Below are positions 8,044 through 16,987 of a stretch of DNA of 64,000 nucleotides, piece after piece. Origin of the DNA: Ferruginibacter sp. (GTDB taxonomy: Bacteria > Bacteroidota > Bacteroidia > Chitinophagales > Chitinophagaceae). Numbering within the stretch: the stretch's first letter is position 1; the number at the start of each line of letters is the position of its first letter. The stretch covers positions 1-64,000 of the forward strand of contig JAHBTO010000007.1 in assembly GCA_019638525.1 (NCBI GenBank), given 5' to 3'. Below the pieces are notes generated by a model that searched no databases, was not told the origin of the DNA, and worked only from the letters and a program-made list of their open reading frames with translations. The translations under genes were made by a program, and so were the position numbers.

Positions 8044-9357
8044 TTAAATCTTCATTCTTTTTTTATACAGTTTCGTTCCAAAATAAAACAAGCATGTGAT
8101 GGACATAAATACGATGATAGACAGGATAACAATATTTTCCTGGCTGCTAAACAGCCAAAGTACCGCTGCTGAGCCAATAAAGGGTGTAAACCATCCGCCG
8201 GGTGCACGAAAGCTGCCTTCAGCATTATCCTGCTTTTGTATTCTAAACTTTACTGTTGCTAATACCACTGCCAGATAAACGGGCAACACGGCTGCTGTTG
8301 CCAGGTTGGCCAATTTTTCAAAACCACCCGAAATTGACAAAAGAAAAATCAGTGATGAATAAATGATAATAGACAGGTATGGCGTGGCAAATTTTGTATG
8401 CACCCTGCCCAGGAATTTTGGAAACAATCCTTCATTAGCTCCCGCAAACAATGCACGGGGTGTGGCCATCACATCGGCGCTAACAGTTCCAAAACATGAG
8501 AAAGCCGTTACTACTAAAATAATGGTTGCACCTAATGGCCCAACAATTTTTTGGGCCACAGCAGCCAGCGGCGCAGTTTTAAACATTGCAATATCTGCAC
8601 CCAATATCCCTTGCGTAACTATTTGCAACAACAGGTACACTATCAACACTACCATACCGCCCAACATTATGCCCAATGGTACGGTACGGTTGGGGTTTTT
8701 AAATTCACCACTTACACCGAGGCAAGTTTCAAAACCGGCAAATGCAAAAAACAAGGTAAGGGTAGTGCTGCCAAAGCTTTTTAATGAAGGGGTATAATCC
8801 CAATGCAGGTTGTTGATATTTATCTTGCTTATTCCAAAAATGATGATAGCAAGAAGCGGTAATAATTTTATAATGGTTATCCCTTTTATAAATCCTATTC
8901 CTTGTTTTGCGCCTAGCACATTTATCGATGCTATTGCACCAAGTAATATAAAAAAGAAAATGCCTCTTATAATATGATTGCCAAATACAGGGAATAAGCC
9001 CGCTATTGAATCTGCCACTACATTTAAAAGTGCGGCGCTGCCTAAAACACCCCATCCAAAAAAGTAAAGCCAGTTAATAATATAGCCGGGCAAACTGCCA
9101 AAAGCAGCATCCACATAAGCATAAGAGCCGCCACTGCTTGTAACACGGCTCCCAATTTCGGAATAGCAAAGCAGCAGTGCCGCCAGCATAACAGCACAAA
9201 CAATATAGCTGAATATGGCAAATGCGCCCAGTTGCACACCTATAATACCTGGTAGTGCAAATATGCCTGCACCAATAATCCCGTTAATGATTGACAGTAC
9301 AAGCCCTTGAACGCCTATCACCCGTTTTAGTCCTTCCTCTGTTTTTTCATTTGCCAT
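8044..9357 (-). CDS. APC superfamily amino-acid permease
   Basis: A 437-residue inner-membrane transporter with about 12 hydrophobic segments. The first helix carries the APC fingerprint NGIIGAGIFALPG (about residues 24-36), where the unwound helix binds substrate backbone. FAFAGFETCLGVSGEFKNPNRTVP near residue 205 matches TM6 and the following loop in amino acid/polyamine/organocation permeases. The length is normal for bacterial APC proteins. The hydrolase gene lies 38 bp upstream, and the M19 dipeptidase gene before it, so import of amino acids released by peptide hydrolysis is a reasonable inference. The specific substrate cannot be read from sequence. Confidence 0.88.
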   Translation of the reverse strand: MANEKTEEGLKRVIGVQGLVLSIINGIIGAGIFALPGIIGVQLGAFAIFSYIVCAVMLAALLLCYSEIGSRVTSSGGSYAYVDAAFGSLPGYIINWLYFFGWGVLGSAALLNVVADSIAGLFPVFGNHIIRGIFFFILLGAIASINVLGAKQGIGFIKGITIIKLLPLLAIIIFGISKININNLHWDYTPSLKSFGSTTLTLFFAFAGFETCLGVSGEFKNPNRTVPLGIMLGGMVVLIVYLLLQIVTQGILGADIAMFKTAPLAAVAQKIVGPLGATIILVVTAFSCFGTVSADVMATPRALFAGANEGLFPKFLGRVHTKFATPYLSIIIYSSLIFLLSISGGFEKLANLATAAVLPVYLAVVLATVKFRIQKQDNAEGSFRAPGGWFTPFIGSAAVLWLFSSQENIVILSIIVFMSITCLFYFGTKLYKKRMKI

Positions 9358-9395
9358 ATTAAATGTTTTGTTTGATTATTAGGATTTGTTATCAA

Positions 9396-10238
9396 TTAAA
9401 ACATACGGTTTATTCCTTCAATTACCCGGTATGGTTTTTTGAAAAAATCATTCACCACATTATTGAACATATCAGCATACACAACAGGGGTAGAGTGCCC
9501 GCTGTTTGGCAATATCCATAAATACGATTTAGGAATGGAGGCTGCAATCAGCAAAGTATGCTCTGTGCGGATAACATCATGATCGCCGCCAATAACCAGT
9601 GTGGGGCATTTTATGGTTTGTAATTGTGCGGTTGAAATATGTGGTTCGTACGATAGTAAATGAAATAGTTTACGGTAAGTTTTTACTTCGGGCGATAAGG
9701 GCAATTTATTAATTGAGTCGCCCAGCGATTTTGCCCATACATAAATTTGTGGGTCTACTGCAGTAGTATCTGGCGAAAGGTTGGCGCCTGTTACAGCCAG
9801 CTTTTTCACTTTGTTAGGATGCCGTATGGCAAGCAATAATCCATTTATGCCGCCATCGCTCCAGCCAATTACAAAACAGGAATCTAAATGTAACGCTTCA
9901 AGCAGCCCATTCAAATCATCGGCCATCATTTCGTAACTTAATGAGTCGCCTGTGTCAACCGATTTTCCCTGTGCCCGGCTATCGGCAAGTATCAATTTAT
10001 ATTGTTTTTCAAAAAAAGGAATTTGATTACTAAAATCTTTTATAGAACCGCCATTACCATGTATAATGAGAAGGGGCTGGCCTTCGCCATAAATTTCATA
10101 ATACATATTAAAGCCACGTTGGTTAAGAAATTTTCCTGTTTGTTTGTTATTACCATACTCCAATTTGTCTTGTGCAAATGCCAGCAATACCAAAACGGAT
10201 GCAGCGGTTGATAAGATGAATTTCTTAAAATATTTCAT
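9396..10238 (-). CDS. Secreted alpha/beta hydrolase
   Basis: A 280-residue alpha/beta-hydrolase fold protein with an N-terminal signal peptide (MKYFKKFILSTAASVLVLLAFAQ, cleavage probably after Ala22), so periplasmic. Catalytic elements are the oxyanion motif IIHGNGGS (58-65), nucleophile Ser127 in GWSDGG, an acid in GGDHD (219-221) and His248 in NSGHST. It resembles proline-iminopeptidase/esterase-like hydrolases, but no motif decides the substrate. It starts 20 bp after the M19 dipeptidase, with which it is probably cotranscribed, so a role in handling peptides or derivatised amino acids is plausible but unproven. Confidence 0.85.
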   Translation of the reverse strand: MKYFKKFILSTAASVLVLLAFAQDKLEYGNNKQTGKFLNQRGFNMYYEIYGEGQPLLIIHGNGGSIKDFSNQIPFFEKQYKLILADSRAQGKSVDTGDSLSYEMMADDLNGLLEALHLDSCFVIGWSDGGINGLLLAIRHPNKVKKLAVTGANLSPDTTAVDPQIYVWAKSLGDSINKLPLSPEVKTYRKLFHLLSYEPHISTAQLQTIKCPTLVIGGDHDVIRTEHTLLIAASIPKSYLWILPNSGHSTPVVYADMFNNVVNDFFKKPYRVIEGINRMF

Positions 10239-10258
10239 GATTGTATTTTTTAAAATGA

Positions 10259-11452
10259 TTAATGGTTTTCATTTGCTTTTAATACTCGTAAAATATTTCC
10301 TCCCAAAATTTTAGTTATATCATCTTTATTGTAACCTCTTTTACGCAACTCTTTTGTAATAAGCGGATAATCGGTTACATCTTCTAATTGCAGGGGAGTT
10401 ACATTTATACCATCAAAGTCGGAGCCCAGGCCTACATAATCTGTGCCCACTAATTTGATGATGTATTCAATGTGGTCAATTAATTTTGATAACGGTGGCC
10501 TGAATGTTTTTGCTTCTGCCGCATATTTTTGATACAGGTAATCCAGTGCATAAAAATCGCCCAGGCCTGCTTTTATCAGCGAATCATTTTCTGCCTTATG
10601 TTCATTTATAAAATTCATTTCTTTCCTGTCGAAACTGCTGTCTATGAAACCGGGGTTAAAATTTACTTGTACCACACCGCCGTTTTTTGCAATAGCTTCT
10701 ATCTGATCATCTTTTAAATTACGACGGTGCGGCGTAAGTTTGTACACCGAACTATGAGAAGCAATAATTGGTTTTGTTGTTAAATGAATAATATCCCAAA
10801 AAGTTTGTTCGCCTACATGGCTTACGTCAATCATCATACCCAGTTGATTCATTTTTTGCACTACCTGTTTTCCAAATGCAGTTAATCCTTTCTTGCCATC
10901 AGCATTTAATCCTTTTCCTATAACCGGGTTGGGGTTGGTTTCATCTGCAGCGCTTGTTGCCCAGTTGGGCGAAATATTATGTGTTAATGTAAGATACCTT
11001 GCACCCCTGTTGTACAGCGCTTCCAGTTTGTTTAAATCGTTTTCAATCATGTGGCCGCCTTCTACTCCAAACAGGGCAGCAATTTTATGTTGTTTTACTG
11101 CTTCAATAATCTCGGCATAATTTTTCACTTTTACAATTTTACCGGGGTTGCGTTTAACTACTGCATCAAGCGTATCCATCTCCCTGTTGGCAAAAGCAAA
11201 AGGTTCTTTTGTATCTCCATCGCAATACACAGAGAATAGCTGTACATCCAATCCGCCTTTTTTCCATCGTACAAGGTCGCTATGGGTTTTGCCTGTTAGG
11301 TTTTGGTCAAAAACAATACCCCGGTCAACTGCTTTCATCAAAATATCATTATGTGTATCTACAACAATTGCCTTGCGATGGATTTTTTTATAAGATTGTG
11401 CCTGTACCTGGCAAGCAAATACTAAAGCTGCGATAATAATTTGTAGTTTCAT
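10259..11452 (-). CDS. Membrane dipeptidase (peptidase family M19)
   Basis: A 397-residue zinc dipeptidase of the renal dipeptidase family with a signal peptide (cleavage near AQAQS, about residue 19), so exported. The metal ligands match the family: His34 and Asp36 in VDTHND, Glu131 in GVEGGH, His212 in DVSHVG and His233 in ASHSS; His212 and His233 are 21 residues apart, as in human DPEP1. The family hydrolyses dipeptides, including those with a C-terminal D-residue, by TIM-barrel binuclear zinc chemistry. It heads a same-strand group with a hydrolase and an APC permease, which suggests dipeptide scavenging. Confidence 0.92.
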   Translation of the reverse strand: MKLQIIIAALVFACQVQAQSYKKIHRKAIVVDTHNDILMKAVDRGIVFDQNLTGKTHSDLVRWKKGGLDVQLFSVYCDGDTKEPFAFANREMDTLDAVVKRNPGKIVKVKNYAEIIEAVKQHKIAALFGVEGGHMIENDLNKLEALYNRGARYLTLTHNISPNWATSAADETNPNPVIGKGLNADGKKGLTAFGKQVVQKMNQLGMMIDVSHVGEQTFWDIIHLTTKPIIASHSSVYKLTPHRRNLKDDQIEAIAKNGGVVQVNFNPGFIDSSFDRKEMNFINEHKAENDSLIKAGLGDFYALDYLYQKYAAEAKTFRPPLSKLIDHIEYIIKLVGTDYVGLGSDFDGINVTPLQLEDVTDYPLITKELRKRGYNKDDITKILGGNILRVLKANENH

Positions 11453-11665
11453 TTTTTGTGCTGTATTATTTTTGAGTTAATAAACTTCATTATTGAAAAA
11501 GCCTTCGGCATCCTCACCCACATTTACATTTTTTAAATATTTACAGTTGCCCGGCAACAGGCATTTAAAAACAGTATAGATGAGTAAGCCAATGTTTACA
11601 TGCTGTTATTAAAATTTTAAAAAACTAATACATTAACACAGCAAACAAAGCATGTATATTATGAT

Positions 11666-12223
11666 TTATTCTTTTATTAGTTTTTGAATAAGGGAATCTT
11701 CGACCGGTGTTTTTATTTTAATTACCGTATCAAGCAATTCGTTAGGAACTGTAGTTGATAAAATATACTGCTTCACTTTCCAAAGGCTGCCCTGCTTTAC
11801 CAATACGCCTGACCCACGGCATATTTTCATGGGTGTGTTCAGTAATTCATCAAACCACGCAAGGTTGCCGGTAGCATCAAAATATATATGCCTTTCAAGT
11901 GCAGTAAAATTCCAGGCCCTGCCTTTATCAAAAATAGGTTTAGCCCATTCCATAAATGCTTTTTTATCCCAGCGCTCCGTAGCATCGGTGCCGGTAAAAA
12001 TGGCATCGTTGGTATAAAAATTAAAATAGGAATTAAAATCTGCTTTTGCTGCCGCCCTGTTAAATGAATCAAGCATGAAATTTATTTGTTTACTTTCTAA
12101 AGCGCTGTCAAATTGAGTATTTATTTCATTGTTTTGGTTTGATGTGCAGGAAGCAAAGCAGGTACATATAACACCCAGTACAACACATTTTGAAATTGTT
12201 GTGATTAACGATGAAGATTTCAT
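11666..12223 (-). CDS. SnoaL/DUF4440-like lipoprotein
   Basis: Starting at the ATG at 12223 gives 185 residues with a lipoprotein signal (MKSSSLITTISKCVVLG, lipobox ending FASC). An upstream in-frame ATG at 12253 would add ten polar residues before the signal, so the shorter form is preferred. The mature part (about 40-150) reads as an NTF2-like fold of the nuclear-transport-factor/SnoaL or DUF4440 type, with FYTNDAIFTGTDATERWDKK and a Trp-rich strand GRAWNFTALERH. Such proteins are small cone-shaped ligand-binding domains or enzymes; no function can be assigned. It stands alone between two long intergenic gaps. Confidence 0.75.
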   Translation of the reverse strand: MKSSSLITTISKCVVLGVICTCFASCTSNQNNEINTQFDSALESKQINFMLDSFNRAAAKADFNSYFNFYTNDAIFTGTDATERWDKKAFMEWAKPIFDKGRAWNFTALERHIYFDATGNLAWFDELLNTPMKICRGSGVLVKQGSLWKVKQYILSTTVPNELLDTVIKIKTPVEDSLIQKLIKE

Positions 12224-12709
12224 AATGTAATAAGTATTTTGTTTAATTAACAACAGTTACAGGCGAAAAAGATTTTTACCCATACATGTTTTGGTTATGA
12301 AATAATATGTTATAGGGAAGGATTATAAACTTACTTATAAAAACCCATTTAAAAAATACCCAATTACCTAAACGGGGATAAAAATTTTATGAATGTGGGG
12401 AAATATTTACCGGCGGATAACTCAATAATTTTGTGAAAGTTATGTAAGGGTAGGGGGATGGGCAGGCAGTACGGGAAGAATAAATTTATTTTGCCGGTTC
12501 ATTTTATACCTGTTATTTTCTTTATGCCTGTGCTTTTTAATATTTTTTTCTGTAAAATTTTAATATGGTTATTTTATTGTTTTGTATAATTTGGTTGTAG
12601 AATAACTAAAGTGCCTTAATAAAAACAGGCTAAAAAAATCATTCTTAAAAATCACCTGAAATTAACTGTTATAAATACAGGCTTAATGTTTAAAAGCGGT
12701 TAAATGTAT
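12224..12709. other. Intergenic region without a recognised gene (486 bp)
   Basis: AT-rich DNA upstream of the lipoprotein gene and downstream of the HD-domain gene. I found no ORF of convincing composition, no strong hairpin, no tRNA-like structure and no full -33/-7 pair. It could hold the lipoprotein promoter or an unrecognised small RNA. Confidence 0.5.
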
Positions 12710-13291
12710 TTATTTATCGGCATTAATCAAACTATCCAGGTAAGCCATTTTATTGGGTAGCCTGTGTTTAAGGCAATAGTTAGTATAATAACGGTGGCTT
12801 TGCAAAAAATCTATTTCTGTTTTGTTCCAGTTTTCTTTAGTTAACCCGGGGTTTAAAATTTTTAGCTCCCTGAATAAGTTATTGGCAAGTGTAGCGGCCA
12901 TATTGGTTCCAAGATAGGCCAGGTCGGCATCAACAATTATTTCTTCTAATTTATTTTGAGGATTGTTTGGAATTTTTGTGGCCATTATCATCCCACATAT
13001 CAAATCAATTTCAGAATCCCGGTAACCATAGCCCGGTAAATAATTACGACTAAGTTTACAGCTTTCTTCTTCGTGGCCTTTATAAATATTTATATAACCG
13101 GTATCATGCCATAAAGCAGCGGTTTTTAAAAGCATAATTTCACGATGGGTGCATTTTTCGGCCCTGCCAATTACCTGCACATTGTTCATTACATACAGGG
13201 TATGTTCTACATTGTGGTAGTAATATGTTTCGGGGATCTTGTTTTTTAATAACCGGATAACAAAATCAACCATTTCCTTTTTAATGTGCAT
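12710..13291 (-). CDS. HD domain phosphohydrolase
   Basis: A 193-residue cytoplasmic HD-superfamily protein. Metal-binding residues are visible as YYHNVEHTLYV (His26, His30), the HD pair in LWHDTGY (His62-Asp63), His73 in KGHEEE and a later Asp in VDADLAYLG. This layout matches stand-alone HD phosphohydrolases acting on phosphomonoesters or nucleotides; the substrate is not evident. The gene overlaps the end of the YitT-family gene by 11 bp, so the two are very likely cotranscribed and perhaps translationally coupled. Confidence 0.85.
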   Translation of the reverse strand: MHIKKEMVDFVIRLLKNKIPETYYYHNVEHTLYVMNNVQVIGRAEKCTHREIMLLKTAALWHDTGYINIYKGHEEESCKLSRNYLPGYGYRDSEIDLICGMIMATKIPNNPQNKLEEIIVDADLAYLGTNMAATLANNLFRELKILNPGLTKENWNKTEIDFLQSHRYYTNYCLKHRLPNKMAYLDSLINADK

Positions 13292-14177
13292 GAGCCTTAG
13301 CTTTTAAAATACCACCGGTAGCTTCTTTTATGCTTTGCACATAAATAAAGGCCTTGGGGTCTATCAGGGTTAACGCATCCTGTATCTGTTTTATTTCGAG
13401 CCGGGTTACAATGGTAACAATGATATCGCTTTCTGTACGCACATCAAAACTGCCGGGCAGATAGCCACGTTCGCCCTTGTAAACGGTAATGCCTTTGCCC
13501 AGTTCGTTCACCAAAAAATTTTTTATTTCATCGGGTTTTGATGAAATGATGTTCATAGCCGTGTATTGTTCTATACCATCTACCACATAATCGGTGGCTT
13601 TTGTGGCGGTAAAATAAGTGATTATGGAATACATGGCTGTTTCGATACCGAATTGCGAAGCAGCAATACCAAAGATGATACAGTTAATAAGCATGATGAT
13701 TTCGCTGTTGGAGAAACCTGTTTTGCGCCGGGTAAAAACGGCAATCACTTCGGCGCCATCTATTACACCACCGCCTCTTATTACAAGGCCTACACCGGCG
13801 CCCATGAATATGCCTCCAAAAATAGCGATGAGCAAGGGTTGCTTTGTAATGGGGTTGATATCAATAAAAAGCAGTCCGGCCGATAGTATGAGTACAGCTA
13901 TTGATGTTTGCACTGCAAAGGTTTTACCAATATTCCGGTAGCCGAGGTACACAAAGAAAAGGTTGAGGGTAATTACCAGTATACTTATGTTGATGTGAAA
14001 AATTTCGTGTATAAGGATGGAAATACCGGTAACACCGCCATCTAAAAATTTATTGGGTATCATAAACCCTTTCATAGCCAACACTGCCAGCCCCGACCCG
14101 ATGATAATGTGCAGCAAGTTTTTTAAACTCCATACTTGTTTCCATTCAACCTTATCGGTCTTTATTTTTTTGGCCAT
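13281..14177 (-). CDS. YitT family membrane protein (DUF161/DUF2179)
   Basis: A 298-residue protein with five or six hydrophobic segments in residues 15-205 (the repeated YitT/DUF161 unit, with GGVTGISILIHEIFHI and GGGVIDGAEVIAVF) and a C-terminal soluble DUF2179 domain (about 215-290, with GITVYKGERGY). The layout and length are standard for YitT proteins, whose biochemical role remains unclear. It overlaps the downstream HD phosphohydrolase by 11 bp. No regulatory element was recognised in the 120 bp to the P1 peptidase upstream. Confidence 0.88.
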   Translation of the reverse strand: MAKKIKTDKVEWKQVWSLKNLLHIIIGSGLAVLAMKGFMIPNKFLDGGVTGISILIHEIFHINISILVITLNLFFVYLGYRNIGKTFAVQTSIAVLILSAGLLFIDINPITKQPLLIAIFGGIFMGAGVGLVIRGGGVIDGAEVIAVFTRRKTGFSNSEIIMLINCIIFGIAASQFGIETAMYSIITYFTATKATDYVVDGIEQYTAMNIISSKPDEIKNFLVNELGKGITVYKGERGYLPGSFDVRTESDIIVTIVTRLEIKQIQDALTLIDPKAFIYVQSIKEATGGILKAKAHAH

Positions 14178-14297
14178 CTGTTTAAGATATTTCAGGTATG
14201 TAATTTAAGATACTATTTTCATTTTCCGTTTCTTGGATTTTGAAAATCGGTTTTCACGATAAATAAAATAGTAGTCAATCAAACCCGCAGGCGAAAA

Positions 14298-15455
14298 CTA
14301 TTTAACCCTGTTGTACTTTTTCAAAACATCTATCACTAGTTTGTGTGGCAGGGCAAAAGCCTTGTTGCCATTGATGCCTTCCATGGTTTCTGCAGCTACC
14401 ATTGCATTAATGATCGCTTCTTCCACTGCCTGTACGGTAGCATCAAACAAGGGGTTTATCCAGTCGTTGGCCAGTTCATCAATTTTTGTAAAACCTTCCC
14501 TTTTAAATGCCATAGGGTTGGCTGTAGAGAATGCAATAAATATATCGCCCGATCCATTCTCACCCCGGCCACCAACAATACCAATACCCAATGGAACCCT
14601 TGCAGCAATCCTCTTTAATTGATGCGGTAATAACGGTGCATCGGTTGCTACAACCACAATGATGCTTCCATCGCCTGACAAATAAGATGGCGGCGCTTTA
14701 AAAATATAATTCAATGTGTCTTTTAATTCTTTGCCAACAGGCACACCAGCAATGGTTAAATTTCTTTTACTGCCAAAATTAGATTGTACCAGCACGCCAA
14801 CAGTATAAACGCTGTCTTTTAATTTCACCACTCTTGATGCTGTGCCGGTGCCTCCTTTAAATCCCAGGCACATCATGCCCGTACCGCCGCCCACATTGCC
14901 TTCTTTTATAAAACCCGTTTTAGCGCTGTCTAATGCTTCAAAAGCATTTTCTTCTTTTACATGAAACCCATAAATATCATTTAAAAATCCATCATAGGTT
15001 TCGGCCACCACCGGGTAAGTGTACCAGAAATCTTCCTTATACCAACCTGTTTTTACATACCATTTTAGTACGGCATCCCTTACCACACCCACACTGTTAG
15101 TATTGGTGATCATGATGGGGCCTTCTAAAAAACCCGATTCCGTAACCCATGTGGTGCCCGTCATTTCGCCATTTCCATTTAGCGTGTACCAGTTGGCATA
15201 AACAGGATTGTTATGATGCCCCCTTGGTAATATGGCTGTAACACCGGTACGTACCGGCCCTTGGCCACGAATATTTTTTCCGTTACCCGAAATGATAGTG
15301 CTGTAACCCACTTCTACACCAGTTACATCGGTAATGGCATTGTATTTTCCGGGAGTGCCGTTAAAAGGGATACCTATGTCTCTTGCCCTTGGCTTTTGTG
15401 CTGATGAAGTTGCCCATAGGAAAAAAACAAAAAGGATGCAAAGAAAATATTTCAT
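14298..15455 (-). CDS. P1 family peptidase (DmpA/L-aminopeptidase-D-esterase type)
   Basis: A 385-residue N-terminal-nucleophile hydrolase of the S58/DmpA family with a signal peptide (MKYFLCILFVFFLWATSSAQ), so exported. Family landmarks are ARDIGIPFNGTPGKYNAITD near the mature N-terminus, the glycine-rich NVGGGTGMMCLGFKGG segment and GTGTASRVV, where autoproteolysis before a Ser/Thr normally separates the alpha and beta chains. The late IVGGRGENGSGDIFIAFST also matches. The family releases N-terminal residues from small peptides, amides or beta-peptides. Upstream on the minus strand lies TAAATTTG (15516-15523), a fit to the -7 motif without a matching -33. Confidence 0.88.
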   Translation of the reverse strand: MKYFLCILFVFFLWATSSAQKPRARDIGIPFNGTPGKYNAITDVTGVEVGYSTIISGNGKNIRGQGPVRTGVTAILPRGHHNNPVYANWYTLNGNGEMTGTTWVTESGFLEGPIMITNTNSVGVVRDAVLKWYVKTGWYKEDFWYTYPVVAETYDGFLNDIYGFHVKEENAFEALDSAKTGFIKEGNVGGGTGMMCLGFKGGTGTASRVVKLKDSVYTVGVLVQSNFGSKRNLTIAGVPVGKELKDTLNYIFKAPPSYLSGDGSIIVVVATDAPLLPHQLKRIAARVPLGIGIVGGRGENGSGDIFIAFSTANPMAFKREGFTKIDELANDWINPLFDATVQAVEEAIINAMVAAETMEGINGNKAFALPHKLVIDVLKKYNRVK

Positions 15456-15613
15456 ACTCTGCAGGTTAAAGTGTTAATGATATTACAGTATGCCATGTAT
15501 TATCCTTTAAAGAAACAAATTTAAAAGTATAATGCAAAGTAAATTTACAATAGCGTTAATACCTGTAGCGGTACAGGTATGTTTTAATTTTTCAGCAGTA
15601 ATAAGTTTGTTTA

Positions 15614-16699
15614 TTATTTTGGCCGGTATTCTAATACCAATACAGCATTTTCTTTTAAGCTGGCACTAGCAAACAGTTCGTATCTTTTATTACCGGCAGT
15701 AATTACTACCAGGGCTGTGTTGGGGGGTATGCTGCCAAGATTTTCTGCAAATAGAATTATTTCATGCCGGGTTTCATTTTCATCCAGTGTTAAATCTATA
15801 TCTATTGCTTTTTCTGTTAATGGTTGATGGCTTAATAAAAGTTTACCATTATAAAAGATACTTACAGTGTCATCATCTACAATAGCATTGTCATATACTT
15901 TAAGGTTAATAAACTTTGTATCTACTACTATATGGCTTTGTTCAGAATTTTTTCTTTTGTCCAGTTCGTTAGGTATCTTAGTATTTTCTTCAGAAGGTTC
16001 AATTATTTTTTCTGTTACAGGTGTATCTTTTGGTGGTGGTTGTATGGTAACGATTGTATCCTTAGGTTTTTCAGGAATTTTTTCTTTTGCCAATGTATCT
16101 ACCGGCTTTTTAGGAATCTTTACTTTGGCCACTGTATCCTTAGGTTTTTCAGGAACCTTTACTTTAGCCACCGTATCAACCGGTTTTTTAGGAGTTGTTT
16201 TTATGGGTTTTTCTTTTTTTAATTTTTCATTCATGCAGTCTCTCATGTGAGGTAAAACCAGCGCCGGCTTATTAGATACCTTTCTAAGGTAAATACGTGA
16301 TTGTACTGTTTCGCCGGCCATTAATGCAGTCATAATTTCTAACCGGGTTGGGTTGTAATATAATACTGGCTGGTTGTTTACATATTTAAACCTAAGATCT
16401 AAATGCATCAGTATATGGTTGCCACTGTTGGCAATAAAAGAGGTGCCATTTAAAATAAATTTTTGATTTTTTTTATCGAAAGTGGCTTCAAAAAATGCTT
16501 TGCAAAAATCGTTTTGGTCGTAGTTGATATGGTCCCAGGTATAGCCGCAAATATTATTGCCGTTTTGTATGATGTTGACCTGTAAAAACTGGTAAGTTCC
16601 CATATCGCCTTCCCAGGTACCTGTTAGGTCTTGTGCAGTTAAGTTCATTCTTTGAATGAACAATAAAAACAGAATCACATATCGTCGTAACGGTATCAT
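15614..16699 (-). CDS. Secreted protein with four Pro/Lys-rich 13-residue repeats
   Basis: A 361-residue protein with an N-terminal signal (about 1-22, ending LTAQ), a beta-rich domain (about 23-140, starting DLTGTWEGDMG, lipocalin-like in feel), a linker, four 13-residue repeats at 171-222 and a C-terminal beta domain (about 260-361). The repeats alternate KKPVDT and EKPKDT starts, giving a 26-residue higher-order period. The C-terminal part (VSIFYNGKLLL, AENLGSIPPNTALVVITAG) recurs in many Bacteroidota surface or periplasmic proteins, but I know no function for it. The repeat is probably an extended spacer between two globular domains. Confidence 0.7.
   Translation of the reverse strand: MIPLRRYVILFLLFIQRMNLTAQDLTGTWEGDMGTYQFLQVNIIQNGNNICGYTWDHINYDQNDFCKAFFEATFDKKNQKFILNGTSFIANSGNHILMHLDLRFKYVNNQPVLYYNPTRLEIMTALMAGETVQSRIYLRKVSNKPALVLPHMRDCMNEKLKKEKPIKTTPKKPVDTVAKVKVPEKPKDTVAKVKIPKKPVDTLAKEKIPEKPKDTIVTIQPPPKDTPVTEKIIEPSEENTKIPNELDKRKNSEQSHIVVDTKFINLKVYDNAIVDDDTVSIFYNGKLLLSHQPLTEKAIDIDLTLDENETRHEIILFAENLGSIPPNTALVVITAGNKRYELFASASLKENAVLVLEYRPK
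16034..16189 (-). repeat. In-gene 39-bp tandem repeats (four units)
   Basis: Four 39-bp units encode residues 171-183, 184-196, 197-209 and 210-222 of the gene at 15614-16699. Units 1 and 3 share KKPVDT and units 2 and 4 share EKPKDT, so a 78-bp pair was probably duplicated. The last unit is the most diverged. Copy number may vary between strains. Confidence 0.8.
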
Positions 16700-16987
16700 G
16701 CCTAAATAAATTTAGGTCAAATATTATACACTAAATGTTATAATTTTTTGAAAAAAGATATAGTACTCTACAAAGTTTTGTGAAATTTATGAGGGGGTTT
16801 AAAAACTATATTGCAGAAACCTTTTTAGGGGTACTAAAAAATAAATAGGTATGTATTTATGTTTTACTTATACATTTGTAGTTACATTTTTAAATAATTA
16901 ATTTGAAATATACGGACGGTAATCAATACAATATTATATGCCCGGTTTTAAATTGATATCTGATAAATGTTTTAAAAATTTTGTGCG

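Noticed and set aside
11546..11558. GTTGCC-C-GGCAAC dyad upstream of the dipeptidase gene
   Set aside because: It cannot fold into a hairpin with a one-base loop, and a single site cannot be assigned to a regulator.
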